Shown one piece after another: positions 36,783-44,220 of a DNA stretch of 64,000 nucleotides. Each line of letters starts with the position of its first letter. Position 1 is the stretch's first letter. The stretch is taken from positions 62,001-126,000 of the forward strand of contig CAWGTZ010000018.1 of the NCBI GenBank assembly GCA_963825555.1, given 5' to 3'. The notes under the pieces are model-generated. The model was not told where the DNA came from. It made no database searches and was given only the letters and a program-made list of their open reading frames with translations. Both the position numbers and the translations under genes were made by a program. This stretch comes from JAGVSR01 sp963825555 (GTDB lineage: Bacteria > Pseudomonadota > Alphaproteobacteria > Rhizobiales > Hyphomicrobiaceae).

Positions 36783-37301
36783 ATGCCGTTGTACGAGCAT
36801 GTCTTCCTGGCGCGCCAGGACGTGTCCAACCAGCAGGTTGAGACGCTCACCAAGGAAATGACCGATGCCATAGCCGAGGGCGGCGGCAAGGTCGTAAAGA
36901 GCGAATATTGGGGGCTCAAGGGCCTCGCCTACAAGATCAAGAAGAACCGGAAGGCGCACTTCTCGCTCCTGAACATCGATGCCCCGGCCGCGGCCGTGGC
37001 CGAGATGGAGCGCCGGATGAGCATTCAGCCGGACATCCTTAGGTTTTTGACGATCAAGGTCGACCAGCATGAGGCGGAGCCGTCCGTCATGATGCGGAAG
37101 CAGGATCGCGATGAGCGCGGCGATCGTGGGGACCGCGGTCCCCGTGGTGGTGGCGGCTTCCGCGGCGGCGACCGCGACGGTGGCTCCACGTTCCGCTCGC
37201 GTCCGCCCCGCGAGGGCGGCGGCTTCCGCGACGGCGATGCGCCGCGCGGTCCGCGCGGACCTCGTCCGCCTCGCAGCGATAACCCCGGTTCGGAGGGCTA
37301 A
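36783..37301 (+). CDS. rpsF: 30S ribosomal protein S6 with Arg/Gly-rich tail
   Basis: Small-subunit protein that pairs with S18. The N-terminal 100 residues are typical (MPLYEHVFLARQDVSNQQVE, KSEYWGLKGLAYKIKKNRKAHFSLLNID, RRMSIQPDILRFLTIK). Beyond about residue 105 comes a 65-residue tail made of RGDRGDRGPRGGGGF and similar Arg-Gly-Asp repeats, longer than the E. coli tail. The low-complexity tail may bind RNA or be disordered. rpsR starts 3 bp downstream. Confidence 0.97.
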   Translation: MPLYEHVFLARQDVSNQQVETLTKEMTDAIAEGGGKVVKSEYWGLKGLAYKIKKNRKAHFSLLNIDAPAAAVAEMERRMSIQPDILRFLTIKVDQHEAEPSVMMRKQDRDERGDRGDRGPRGGGGFRGGDRDGGSTFRSRPPREGGGFRDGDAPRGPRGPRPPRSDNPGSEG

Positions 37302-37304
37302 TCC

Positions 37305-37553
37305 ATGGCCGAAGTCCAGCAGTTGGCCGCCCGTCGGCCGTTCCATCGCCGCCGCAAGACCTGCCCGTTTTCGGGCGACCATGCGCCGAAGATTGACTAC
37401 AAGGATGTACGCCTGCTCGGCCGCTATATCTCCGAGCGCGGCAAAATCGTTCCGAGCCGCATCACCGCGGTTTCGGCCAAGAAGCAGCGTGAACTGGCTC
37501 GCGCTATCAAGCGCGCCCGCTTCCTCGGCCTCTTGCCTTACATTCTGAAATAG
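37305..37553 (+). CDS. rpsR: 30S ribosomal protein S18
   Basis: Binds 16S rRNA with S6. The 82-residue protein contains RRRKTCPFSGD, DYKDVRLLGRYISERGKIVPSRITAVSAKKQRELARAIKRARFLGLLPY, fully conserved. It is tightly linked to rpsF upstream. A 13-bp hairpin follows the stop. Confidence 0.98.
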   Translation: MAEVQQLAARRPFHRRRKTCPFSGDHAPKIDYKDVRLLGRYISERGKIVPSRITAVSAKKQRELARAIKRARFLGLLPYILK

Positions 37554-37560
37554 GAATACG

Positions 37561-37591
37561 GGGTCAGCCTCCCATTCGGGGGCTGATCCCA
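37561..37591 (+). terminator. Hairpin between rpsR and the DUF2232 gene
   Basis: GGGGTCAGCCTCC (37561-37573) pairs with GGGGGCTGATCCC (37579-37591) through 13 pairs including two G-U, with a 5-base loop. No T-run follows. It could attenuate expression, process the transcript, or protect the rpsF-rpsR mRNA 3' end, rather than end it fully before rplI. Confidence 0.5.
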
Positions 37592-37693
37592 GATCAACCA
37601 GGACGCACGACGAAGCGAAATGACGGGTTGGGACAGCGGCGCTACCGCGCCGGATCTGCCCCTAACCGCTCTTGAAGCGGGACAGCTGGAAAG

Positions 37694-38686
37694 ATGCGCA
37701 ACCAAATTTTCATAGCCGTGGGTCTCGGCCTCGTGTCGGCGGTGGTATTCGCCTCCGCCGCCACGGGGCCCGTTCTCATGCGGTATGTGCTGTTCCTGCT
37801 CACCAGTCTTCCGATTTTTCTGGCAGGCCTCGGCTGGGGCTGGCGCTTTGCGGCCCTGGCGGGGTTCGCGAGTGTTGCCATGGTCGCGGTGGGCGGTGGC
37901 CCGCTGGTGGCCGGGATCTATGGCTTGACGCAGATCGCTCCGGCCATCGCACTCTGTTATCTCGCGCTGCTCAGCCGTTCCTACCAGCCCGAGGGATCCG
38001 ACGTGCCGACCACAGAGTGGTACCCGCCGGGCCGTCTGGTCCTTTGGGCGGCGGTTATGGCGGGCTCTCTGACGCTGCTTGTGATTTTGCTCATGGGGCA
38101 GGATTTCGACACTCTGAAGTCTGGGCTCAAGGACTATATCGGCAAGGCGCTGAAGGACGGTATGCCACCGATGGAGGGCCGGCCGCCGCTCGACGAAGAG
38201 CAGCTGAGCGCGATGACAGACATTGCCGTGGCCGTCATGCCAGCGGCCTCTGCGGTCTCGTGGCTGACCGCGCTGATTTTCAATCTCTGGCTTGCGGGCC
38301 GCATCACGCTCGCTTCGGGGCAGCTTTCGCGCCCTTGGCCGGATCTATCGGCCATGGAATATCCGCCGGGAACCGCACTCATGCTGCTGGCCTCGATCCT
38401 GGCAGCGGGGGCCAAGGGTATCGCGGGCGCAGTCGGCACGGCATTCTTGGGCGCCTTTTTTCTTGCCTATGTGTTGATCGGGCTGGCGGTCGTGCATTTT
38501 GTGACGCGCGCAAAGCCCTGGCGGCCCTTCGCCCTATGGGTTCTTTATGCGGGCCTCTTGCTCATCAACGTCTGGATCGCGGTGATCATAGCCCTCGTCG
38601 GCCTCGCCGACAGGCCGCTGAGATTACGTGAGCGGGCTTTTCCATCCGGGCCGCCTCCTCCTCCGGCACCCGCCTCCACCACCTAG
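37694..38686 (+). CDS. DUF2232 family membrane protein
   Basis: Integral membrane protein of 330 aa with about eight helices (IFIAVGLGLVSAVVFA, RYVLFLLTSLPIFLAGLGW and on). In alphaproteobacteria a DUF2232 gene sits between rpsR and rplI, exactly this position; function is unknown. The cytosolic loop around residues 140-175 is acidic and Pro-rich (GMPPMEGRPPLDEEQLSAM). The C-terminus is Pro-rich (SGPPPPPAPASTT). ATG 37694 follows GGGACAGCTGGAAAG. Confidence 0.85.
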   Translation: MRNQIFIAVGLGLVSAVVFASAATGPVLMRYVLFLLTSLPIFLAGLGWGWRFAALAGFASVAMVAVGGGPLVAGIYGLTQIAPAIALCYLALLSRSYQPEGSDVPTTEWYPPGRLVLWAAVMAGSLTLLVILLMGQDFDTLKSGLKDYIGKALKDGMPPMEGRPPLDEEQLSAMTDIAVAVMPAASAVSWLTALIFNLWLAGRITLASGQLSRPWPDLSAMEYPPGTALMLLASILAAGAKGIAGAVGTAFLGAFFLAYVLIGLAVVHFVTRAKPWRPFALWVLYAGLLLINVWIAVIIALVGLADRPLRLRERAFPSGPPPPPAPASTT

Positions 38687-38736
38687 AACTTCAACTGACA
38701 ACCACGAACCAAAACGATCACGAAAGGATCCCTACT

Positions 38737-39312
38737 ATGCAAGTCATTCTTCTGCAGCGTGTCGGCCGCATCGGGCAGATGGGCGACGTCGTCAACGTTC
38801 GCGACGGGTATGCCCGCAACTACCTCCTGCCGCAGAAAAAAGCCCTGCGCGCGACGAAGGAAAACCTCGCCAAGTTCGAAGGCCAGCGCGCCCAACTCGA
38901 GGCGACCAACCTTGAGCAGAAGAAGGAGGCCGAAGCGGTCGCCGAAAAGCTCAACGGCCAGACCTTTATCGCCATTCGCTCAGCCGGCGACACGGGCCAG
39001 CTCTACGGTTCGGTTTCCACCCGCGACATCGCGGAAGTCGTTACGGCAGGCGGCTTTACGATCGATCGCAATCAGGTCGTGATGGAGAAGCCCATCAAGA
39101 CGCTGGGCCTGCACGGCGCGAAGATCCAGCTCCATCCCGAGGTTCAGGTGGGCGTGACGTTGAACGTCGCCCGCTCCGAAGACGAGGCTGAACGCCAGGC
39201 TCGCGGCGAGAACGTCACGGTCATCAAGGACGAGAAACTCGAACTGGAGACCTTCGACGCCGACGCGGCCTTTGACGAGGGGTCGGCCCCCGAGGGCGGC
39301 GAAGAGGCTTAA
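38737..39312 (+). CDS. rplI: 50S ribosomal protein L9
   Basis: Large-subunit protein bridging to 23S rRNA near L1. The N-terminal domain is MQVILLQRVGRIGQMGDVVNVRDGYARNYLLPQ, followed by the long helix and C-terminal domain ending in ALEVQVGVTLNVARSEDEA-like sequence. The length of 191 aa includes an acidic tail. AAAGGATCC precedes the start. A strong intrinsic terminator follows. Confidence 0.97.
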   Translation: MQVILLQRVGRIGQMGDVVNVRDGYARNYLLPQKKALRATKENLAKFEGQRAQLEATNLEQKKEAEAVAEKLNGQTFIAIRSAGDTGQLYGSVSTRDIAEVVTAGGFTIDRNQVVMEKPIKTLGLHGAKIQLHPEVQVGVTLNVARSEDEAERQARGENVTVIKDEKLELETFDADAAFDEGSAPEGGEEA

Positions 39313-39342
39313 AGACCCTGTCATTTTTTCCGGCTGAACGGG

Positions 39343-39380
39343 AAGCCCCGCCTCGCAGCGCCGAGGTGGGGCTTTTTATT
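39343..39380 (+). terminator. Rho-independent terminator of the rplI operon
   Basis: AAGCCCCGCCTCG (39343-39355) pairs with CGAGGTGGGGCTT (39362-39374), a 13-bp stem with one G-U pair, loop CAGCGC, followed by TTTTTATT. It ends the rpsF-rpsR-DUF2232-rplI transcript. Confidence 0.9.
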
Positions 39381-39420
39381 GAGATGAACGTGACCGGGAG
39401 GTGCAATTCGTGGCCGTTGT

Positions 39421-39458
39421 CGCCAAACAAAACGGGGCGGCCTTTCGACCACCCCGTT
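39421..39458 (-). terminator. Minus-strand terminator after the mini-ORF unit
   Basis: On the minus strand AACGGGGTGG and CCGCCCCGTT form a 10-bp stem with one T-G pair and an eight-base loop, followed by TTTTGTTTGG. It lies about 40 bp after the second mini-ORF. It does not match an annotated neighbour, so it suggests a short separate transcript on this strand. Confidence 0.6.
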
Positions 39459-39497
39459 TCGCGCCCATGTCATCGTTGGAGGATTACGTGCCTGGAC

Positions 39498-39548
39498 CTA
39501 GAGGAAAATACCGCCCCACCAGACGCTGGTAGAGGTTTCCTTGTTCAC
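39498..39548 (-). CDS. Candidate 16-residue peptide, second mini-ORF
   Basis: GTG start overlapping the stop of the upstream mini-ORF (GTGA), encoding VNKETSTSVWWGGIFL followed by TAG. No family is recognised. CAGG lies four bases before the GTG, a weak ribosome-binding site. The overlap suggests translational coupling. A fused 40-residue product would result if one base were missing, so a frameshift in a single small gene is an alternative reading. Confidence 0.35.
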   Translation of the reverse strand: MNKETSTSVWWGGIFL

Positions 39549-39619
39549 CGTGCCTGCGGGCTACGGCGAACCTGGTGACGCTGCTGCGATTGGAGCAGCG
39601 CCAGAAGAAGGGCTTTCAT
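39545..39619 (-). CDS. Candidate 24-residue peptide, first mini-ORF
   Basis: ATG at 39619 is preceded by AGGAG at eight bases, an ideal Shine-Dalgarno. The peptide begins MKALLLALLQSQQRH and ends in a basic segment RRSPQAR. A small inverted repeat GGCCC-TAAA-GGGCC sits just upstream of the Shine-Dalgarno. It lies in a gap between rplI and a secreted-protein gene whose own terminator (39866-39892) separates it, so an independent minus-strand transcript is implied. It could equally be a leader peptide or chance. Confidence 0.4.
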   Translation of the reverse strand: MKALLLALLQSQQRHQVRRSPQAR

Positions 39620-39930
39620 GATCGTCTCCTGGCCCTTTAGGGCCATTGGTTATTTCTAGCGGCACGCACACAAATGCTTCCCAGCGCGTGGCGCCTGCAC
39701 ATACATACGCATTCAGGCTACAGCGTAGAAGAGAGAGTATTGCAGCGCAGCATTGCGTAAATTGCAGTGCTCCAAAGCAGAGCCCCTTACGTAGGCGACC
39801 ATTCCCTGCACGCATCAACGTTCCGCCAAGAGATCTCACGGCGAAAGGCGCCGTGTTGCACATACGAAAAAGGGGGCGCTTAAGCGCCCCCTGTAAGTGG
39901 TCTCGGCTACACCGGCAATGGGCTTGCCGA
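39620..39930. other. Gap upstream of the mini-ORF unit
   Basis: It holds the small inverted repeat 39631-39644, a presumed minus-strand promoter for the mini-ORFs that I could not locate clearly, and the terminator of the secreted-protein gene. The DNA from about 39660 to 39790 is less GC-rich than average. Overlapping frames here show no recognisable protein. Confidence 0.4.
39866..39892 (-). terminator. Rho-independent terminator of the small secreted-protein gene
   Basis: A perfect 22-bp palindrome with arms AGGGGGCGCTT and AAGCGCCCCCT (39871-39892), followed on the minus strand by TTTTTCG. It lies 38 bp after the stop of the gene at 39931. Confidence 0.88.
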
Positions 39931-40347
39931 TTACATCGCAGGAGCCTGATAGGCAACCTGCTCCATAACCCGCGTCGTCAGCCAGTTGGCACCGGTCGAG
40001 CAGAAAAACTCCACGGACGTGCCTTCACCCGAGTCGATGCGGGCGGTGCGTCCGGCCGCTACTAACGTGTTGAAACGGGCGGGAACAGTGCCCTTTTTGC
40101 CCTCGGAGGCGTCGTTGCCAGAGTCGCCGACAAGCAGGGTCAGGTTGCAGCCAGCACTTTCGGCCAAGAAGTAGCCGACGGCCTTCTTGGAACCGATGTC
40201 GAACGACAGGCCGGCCATCGGCCGCACGACCTGTGCAGCCGAAAAGGTTCCGGCCTGCAAGCTGGCTGTGTTGAATACAGCCACGCCAGCGAGCATCACG
40301 CCGCCGACGAGAAGACGGGTCTTCAGAGTGGAGAGGATCTTGGTCAT
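39931..40347 (-). CDS. Small secreted hypothetical protein
   Basis: Predicted periplasmic protein of 138 aa. Start ATG 40347 has AAGGAG eight bases upstream; the frame extends to 40407 with no such site. A signal peptide (LLVGGVMLAGVAVFNTASLQAGTFS) is followed by about 100 residues with two cysteines (SAGCNLTLLVG, VEFFCSTGANW), likely one disulfide. No family is recognised. It has its own terminator and a gap of more than 500 bp upstream, so it is a single-gene unit. Confidence 0.75.
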   Translation of the reverse strand: MTKILSTLKTRLLVGGVMLAGVAVFNTASLQAGTFSAAQVVRPMAGLSFDIGSKKAVGYFLAESAGCNLTLLVGDSGNDASEGKKGTVPARFNTLVAAGRTARIDSGEGTSVEFFCSTGANWLTTRVMEQVAYQAPAM

Positions 40348-40865
40348 AGGGGTGCTCCTTCGAGTTCTTCGAAAGCCAAACTCAAACAGCGCCCGCAGCG
40401 GCCTCACTTGCTCACGATCGGTCTCAACTGCTGGCCAGCGGTTAGATAAGCCTTTGTGAGCTCGTACTAAAGTGCTGTTCCGTCAAAGCAGCCCTGCAAT
40501 TGGTGCAGCGCGAAAGGGTCACAGCCCGAACGGGTAGTGTTGCTAGTCCAGGCTGTAACTTGGAGGTGAGCCCTGCCTTCAGCGCATGGCTCACTATTTC
40601 CGTCCTCTCGCAAAGGCCCTAGGGGGTAAAGACACGCCCGTCCTGCGGGATGGCCCAGGCCGAAGTCCATCGCTGCGGTCCAGCCGGGCTGGTCATCGAT
40701 CCGTGACTCCGTTCCCGTAGAGGGGGGATGTCTGAAGCGCGTATTGCGGGAGAATGTTGGCCCCTCTCCCCTTGGGACAAATGGGCCCCGGCGTCGGGAC
40801 AAGCTCCGCCCCAACCGCTATAAGCTCGCGGGTCGCAACCGACCTCTCATCTATCGCGAGCCCCG
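40348..40865. other. Divergent intergenic region before purL
   Basis: About 518 bp between the minus-strand secreted-protein gene and purL, presumably carrying both promoters. Frames up to 115 codons occur but show no homology or ribosome-binding site. I saw no purine riboswitch signature or operator I could name. Confidence 0.45.
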
Positions 40866-43079
40866 ATGACCGAAGCTGCCCCGCCCTCAATCACGCCCGA
40901 AATCGTCGCCGAGCATGGGCTCAAGCCCGATGAGTATCAGCGCCTTCTAAATATCCTCGGCCGGGAACCCTCGCTTACAGAGCTCGGAATCTTTTCCGTG
41001 ATGTGGTCGGAGCACTGCTCCTACAAATCCTCGCGGGTCTGGCTGAAGACGCTGCCCACCTCCGGACCGAAGGTCATCCAGGGGCCGGGCGAGAACGCGG
41101 GCGTCGTCGATCTCGGCGATGGCGACTGCGCCGTCTTCAAGATGGAAAGCCACAACCACCCCTCCTACATCGAGCCGTTCCAGGGGGCCGCGACTGGCGT
41201 CGGGGGCATCATGCGCGATGTATTCACCATGGGTGCGAGGCCCGTTGCCAATCTCAACGCGCTGCGCTTCGGCGATCCCTCGCATCCCAAGACTCGTCAT
41301 CTCGTCGACGGCGTGGTTGCCGGTATTGCCCACTATGGCAACTGCACGGGCGTTCCCACCGTCGGCGGCGAGACCAACTTCGACGCGGGCTATAACAACA
41401 ATATCCTTGTCAACGCCATGTGCGTCGGCCTGGCGAGAGCCGACAAGATTTTCTATTCGGCGGCCAAGGGTGTGGGCCTCCCCGTCGTTTACGTGGGCTC
41501 GAAAACGGGCCGCGACGGCATTCACGGTGCGACCATGGCTTCGGCCGAGTTCGACGACAAATCGGAAGAAAAGCGCCCAACGGTTCAGGTGGGCGACCCA
41601 TTCACTGAAAAGCTTCTGATCGAGGCGTGCCTGGAGCTGATGGCCACCGACAGCATTATCGCCATTCAGGATATGGGCGCTGCCGGCCTCACGTCCTCCA
41701 CTTCGGAGATGGCTGACAAGGGCGGCGTGGGCATTGAACTCGTGCTCGACCATGTGCCTCAGCGCGAGGCGGGGATGACCGCCTACGAGATGATGCTGTC
41801 CGAAAGCCAGGAGCGCATGCTCGTGATCCTGAAGCCTGGACGCGAAGCCGAAGCGGAAGCGATCTTCAAGAAGTGGGGACTCGACTTCGCCGTCATCGGC
41901 AAGACGACCGATACCGGCCGCATGATCGTGACGCATAAGGGCAAGGTGGAAGCCGACCTTCCCGTACCCGTTCTTGCCAACTCCGCGCCGATGTACGAAC
42001 GGCCATGGTTCTATCCCGTTTCGCCCGCGCCCGTGTTGCCCGAATGGGTACCGGCGCCGAACAGCCAGATGGAGGCGTTGCTTACCCTCGTCGGTTCGCC
42101 CGCGCTGTGTTCGCGCCGCTGGATCTATCAACAGTACGATCACATGGTGATGGGCGATACGGTCGGCCGTCCGGGCGGTGATGCGGGTGTCGTTCGCGTT
42201 CACGGCACCGACAAGGCCATTGCCGCCACATGTGATGTGACGCCCCGCTATGTCGCGGCCGACCCCGAGATGGGAACCAAGCAGGCCGTCGTCGAGACGT
42301 GGCGCAACCTTTGCGCCGTCGGTGCCGACCCGATTGCAATCACCGACAATATGAATTTTGCAAACCCAGAGCGGCCCGAAATCATGGGGCAGTTCGTGGC
42401 GAGCGTGAAGGGCATGGGTGAGGCCTGCCGGGTTCTTGACTACCCCGTCGTGTCCGGCAACGTCTCGCTTTACAACGAGACCAATGGCGTCGGCATTCCA
42501 CCGACGCCCGCCATCGGCGGTGTCGGCCTCGTGCCCGATGTCTCGAAGATCGCCGACATCGCGTTGAAGCGCGAGGGTGATCTGCTCATCGTCATCGGTC
42601 AGGAACGGGGCTGGCTCGGTCAGTCCCTCTATCAGGGTCTCATCGCCGGAAAATACGAGGGCGCTCCGCCGCCGGTCGATCTTGCAGACGAGTTGAAGGC
42701 CGGGCGTCTGGTGCGCGCGCTCATCCGCGAGCAAAACGTTTCAGCCGTGCACGATTGCTCGGATGGCGGCCTGCTGGTCACAGTCGCGGAGATGGCGCTC
42801 GCCGGCAATCTCGGCGTGGATCTCTTCCCCTATGAGGGGCGTCTTCCTGCCCATGCGGCGTGGTTTGGCGAAGATCAAGGACGTTACGTCCTGTCCGTCT
42901 CTCCCGAGAAAGCGGAGGAAGTCCTGGAGCGCGCACGGCTGCTGGCCTTGCCCGCCCGCCTCATCGGCAAGGTGGGCGGTGATACGATCGCCATCCGCGG
43001 CGACGCGGACCCTTATCCGCTCTCCACACTCCGCGCAGTCCATGAAACTTGGCTGCCCCAGTATATGGCAGGGCATTGA
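40866..43079 (+). CDS. purL: Phosphoribosylformylglycinamidine synthase subunit PurL
   Basis: ATP-dependent synthetase step 4 of purine synthesis, small-type PurL that works with PurQ and PurS (not in the window). Motifs: SVMWSEHCSYKSS at the N-terminus, KMESHNHPSYIEPFQGAATGVGGI, VGGETNFDAGYNNN, DMGAAGLTSSTSEMA, and SGNVSLYNET. The length of 737 aa suits the small-type enzyme. bolA, often the next gene, is 10 kb away here. Confidence 0.97.
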   Translation: MTEAAPPSITPEIVAEHGLKPDEYQRLLNILGREPSLTELGIFSVMWSEHCSYKSSRVWLKTLPTSGPKVIQGPGENAGVVDLGDGDCAVFKMESHNHPSYIEPFQGAATGVGGIMRDVFTMGARPVANLNALRFGDPSHPKTRHLVDGVVAGIAHYGNCTGVPTVGGETNFDAGYNNNILVNAMCVGLARADKIFYSAAKGVGLPVVYVGSKTGRDGIHGATMASAEFDDKSEEKRPTVQVGDPFTEKLLIEACLELMATDSIIAIQDMGAAGLTSSTSEMADKGGVGIELVLDHVPQREAGMTAYEMMLSESQERMLVILKPGREAEAEAIFKKWGLDFAVIGKTTDTGRMIVTHKGKVEADLPVPVLANSAPMYERPWFYPVSPAPVLPEWVPAPNSQMEALLTLVGSPALCSRRWIYQQYDHMVMGDTVGRPGGDAGVVRVHGTDKAIAATCDVTPRYVAADPEMGTKQAVVETWRNLCAVGADPIAITDNMNFANPERPEIMGQFVASVKGMGEACRVLDYPVVSGNVSLYNETNGVGIPPTPAIGGVGLVPDVSKIADIALKREGDLLIVIGQERGWLGQSLYQGLIAGKYEGAPPPVDLADELKAGRLVRALIREQNVSAVHDCSDGGLLVTVAEMALAGNLGVDLFPYEGRLPAHAAWFGEDQGRYVLSVSPEKAEEVLERARLLALPARLIGKVGGDTIAIRGDADPYPLSTLRAVHETWLPQYMAGH

Positions 43080-43241
43080 TCCGCTGGTTTTCCAGGCCCC
43101 CCATCCCGTTAGCGCTCAACGCACCCGGGCGATCCAGCACCCCCGCGCACTCACGGGCCTGTTCTGGTAGACCAGACCTTGTCTGAGACAGCGCCTTGTG
43201 TCTCGCCAGAAGCAAACGGGCTTCGGAGCACCGCGGACGTT

Positions 43242-43457
43242 CTACCTGGCTATTGGGGGATGAGAGGCGTGGGATCTCAAGCGCTGGGTACGTTCGTGCG
43301 GGCGACATCCGCAAGCGTGGCAGACATGTGCGGTTCGATTGAGGCGCCCGTGGCAGCGCGGGCAACTGCCGAGCGCCAGATAGAGGCGATAACCGCCCCA
43401 TGCCAAGTAAGAAAGCGTCGCGATCAATAGGATCGCCGTTGTGACGGATATGTCCAT
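43242..43457 (-). CDS. Small membrane protein with zinc-ribbon
   Basis: A 71-residue protein with an N-terminal membrane helix (VTTAILLIATLSYLAWGGYRLYL) followed by a four-cysteine zinc ribbon: CPRC at one end and CHAC with GC nearby at the other (SCPRCHGRLNRTAHVCHACG). ATG 43457 follows AGAGGAGG at a good distance. Tail is basic (RPHERTQRLRSHASH). Function unknown; such proteins could be adaptors or metal sensors at the membrane. It sits between purL and the Nudix gene, on the other strand. Confidence 0.65.
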   Translation of the reverse strand: MDISVTTAILLIATLSYLAWGGYRLYLALGSCPRCHGRLNRTAHVCHACGCRPHERTQRLRSHASHPPIAR

Positions 43458-43728
43458 CGTCGAGGCCTCCTCTGACACGCTCAACAGCATGGCACTGGGG
43501 GCGTGGCCTTACCCCAATTACGAGGATAACTTGTAACCTGCGCGCCGCCGAATCCACCAAAGGTTTGCAATTTACATGTTGTATGAAGGATACAGAGCTG
43601 ACCGCGCTCCGCTCCTGGGAAATTCCTGAACGGAAACAAGGCCCGATTTGACGTGTGCCCCGGAGTATGGTGTGAGGTCACGACATTGAGTGGGTCCTAC
43701 GTCCATTTGAAAGGTCGCCCGCACGCCC

Positions 43729-44220
43729 ATGCAGAGCTATCCGCAATATTTTCTGGACCGACTCTATCTTCGTCTTCGCACGCCCCACGCCACGCGGCAG
43801 GTAGCGGCCCTGCCCTACAAAGTCATTGAAGGGCGCGTGGCTTTTCTGCTCGTCACTTCCCGTCGCAGCGGCCGCTGGATCTTTCCCAAAGGCTCGCCGA
43901 TCGAGGGGTTGCAGCCATGGGAGGCGGCTGCCCAAGAAGCGCTGGAGGAAGCCGGCGTTGAAGGAGAGATGGAAACCCGCCCCCTGGGCACCTACCGAAC
44001 GATCAAGAAGGGCGGTATCAGGCGTCTCGTAGTTGAAGTGGACTTGTATCCAATGCTGGTGACCACCCAGCACGCGGAATGGCCGGAGAAAGGCAGCCGG
44101 CACCGCCATTGGGTCCTTCTGCCAGAGGCCAAGCGACTCTTGAACGATCCGGTTGTCGCTGATTTGACCGTCAAGCTGAGCCGCCGGTTGCTCAGGGCCG
44201 GGCTTCAGCCCGTGAAATAG
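43729..44220 (+). CDS. Nudix hydrolase
   Basis: A 163-residue Nudix protein. The Nudix box region reads GSPIEGLQPWEAAAQEALEEAGVEG: the spacing G-x5-E and E-x2-EE-x-G is kept, but the usual Arg before the catalytic Glu is Gln here (AAAQEALEEAG). It resembles diphosphoinositol/diadenosine polyphosphate-type members (RRSGRWIFPKGSP), but the substrate is unknown. The 3' end overlaps the convergent Pit gene by 16 bp. ATG 43729. Confidence 0.85.
   Translation: MQSYPQYFLDRLYLRLRTPHATRQVAALPYKVIEGRVAFLLVTSRRSGRWIFPKGSPIEGLQPWEAAAQEALEEAGVEGEMETRPLGTYRTIKKGGIRRLVVEVDLYPMLVTTQHAEWPEKGSRHRHWVLLPEAKRLLNDPVVADLTVKLSRRLLRAGLQPVK

Noticed and set aside
40947..42734. A 595-codon minus-strand frame opposite purL
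   Set aside because: Pure antisense of purL; no motif, no ribosome-binding site.
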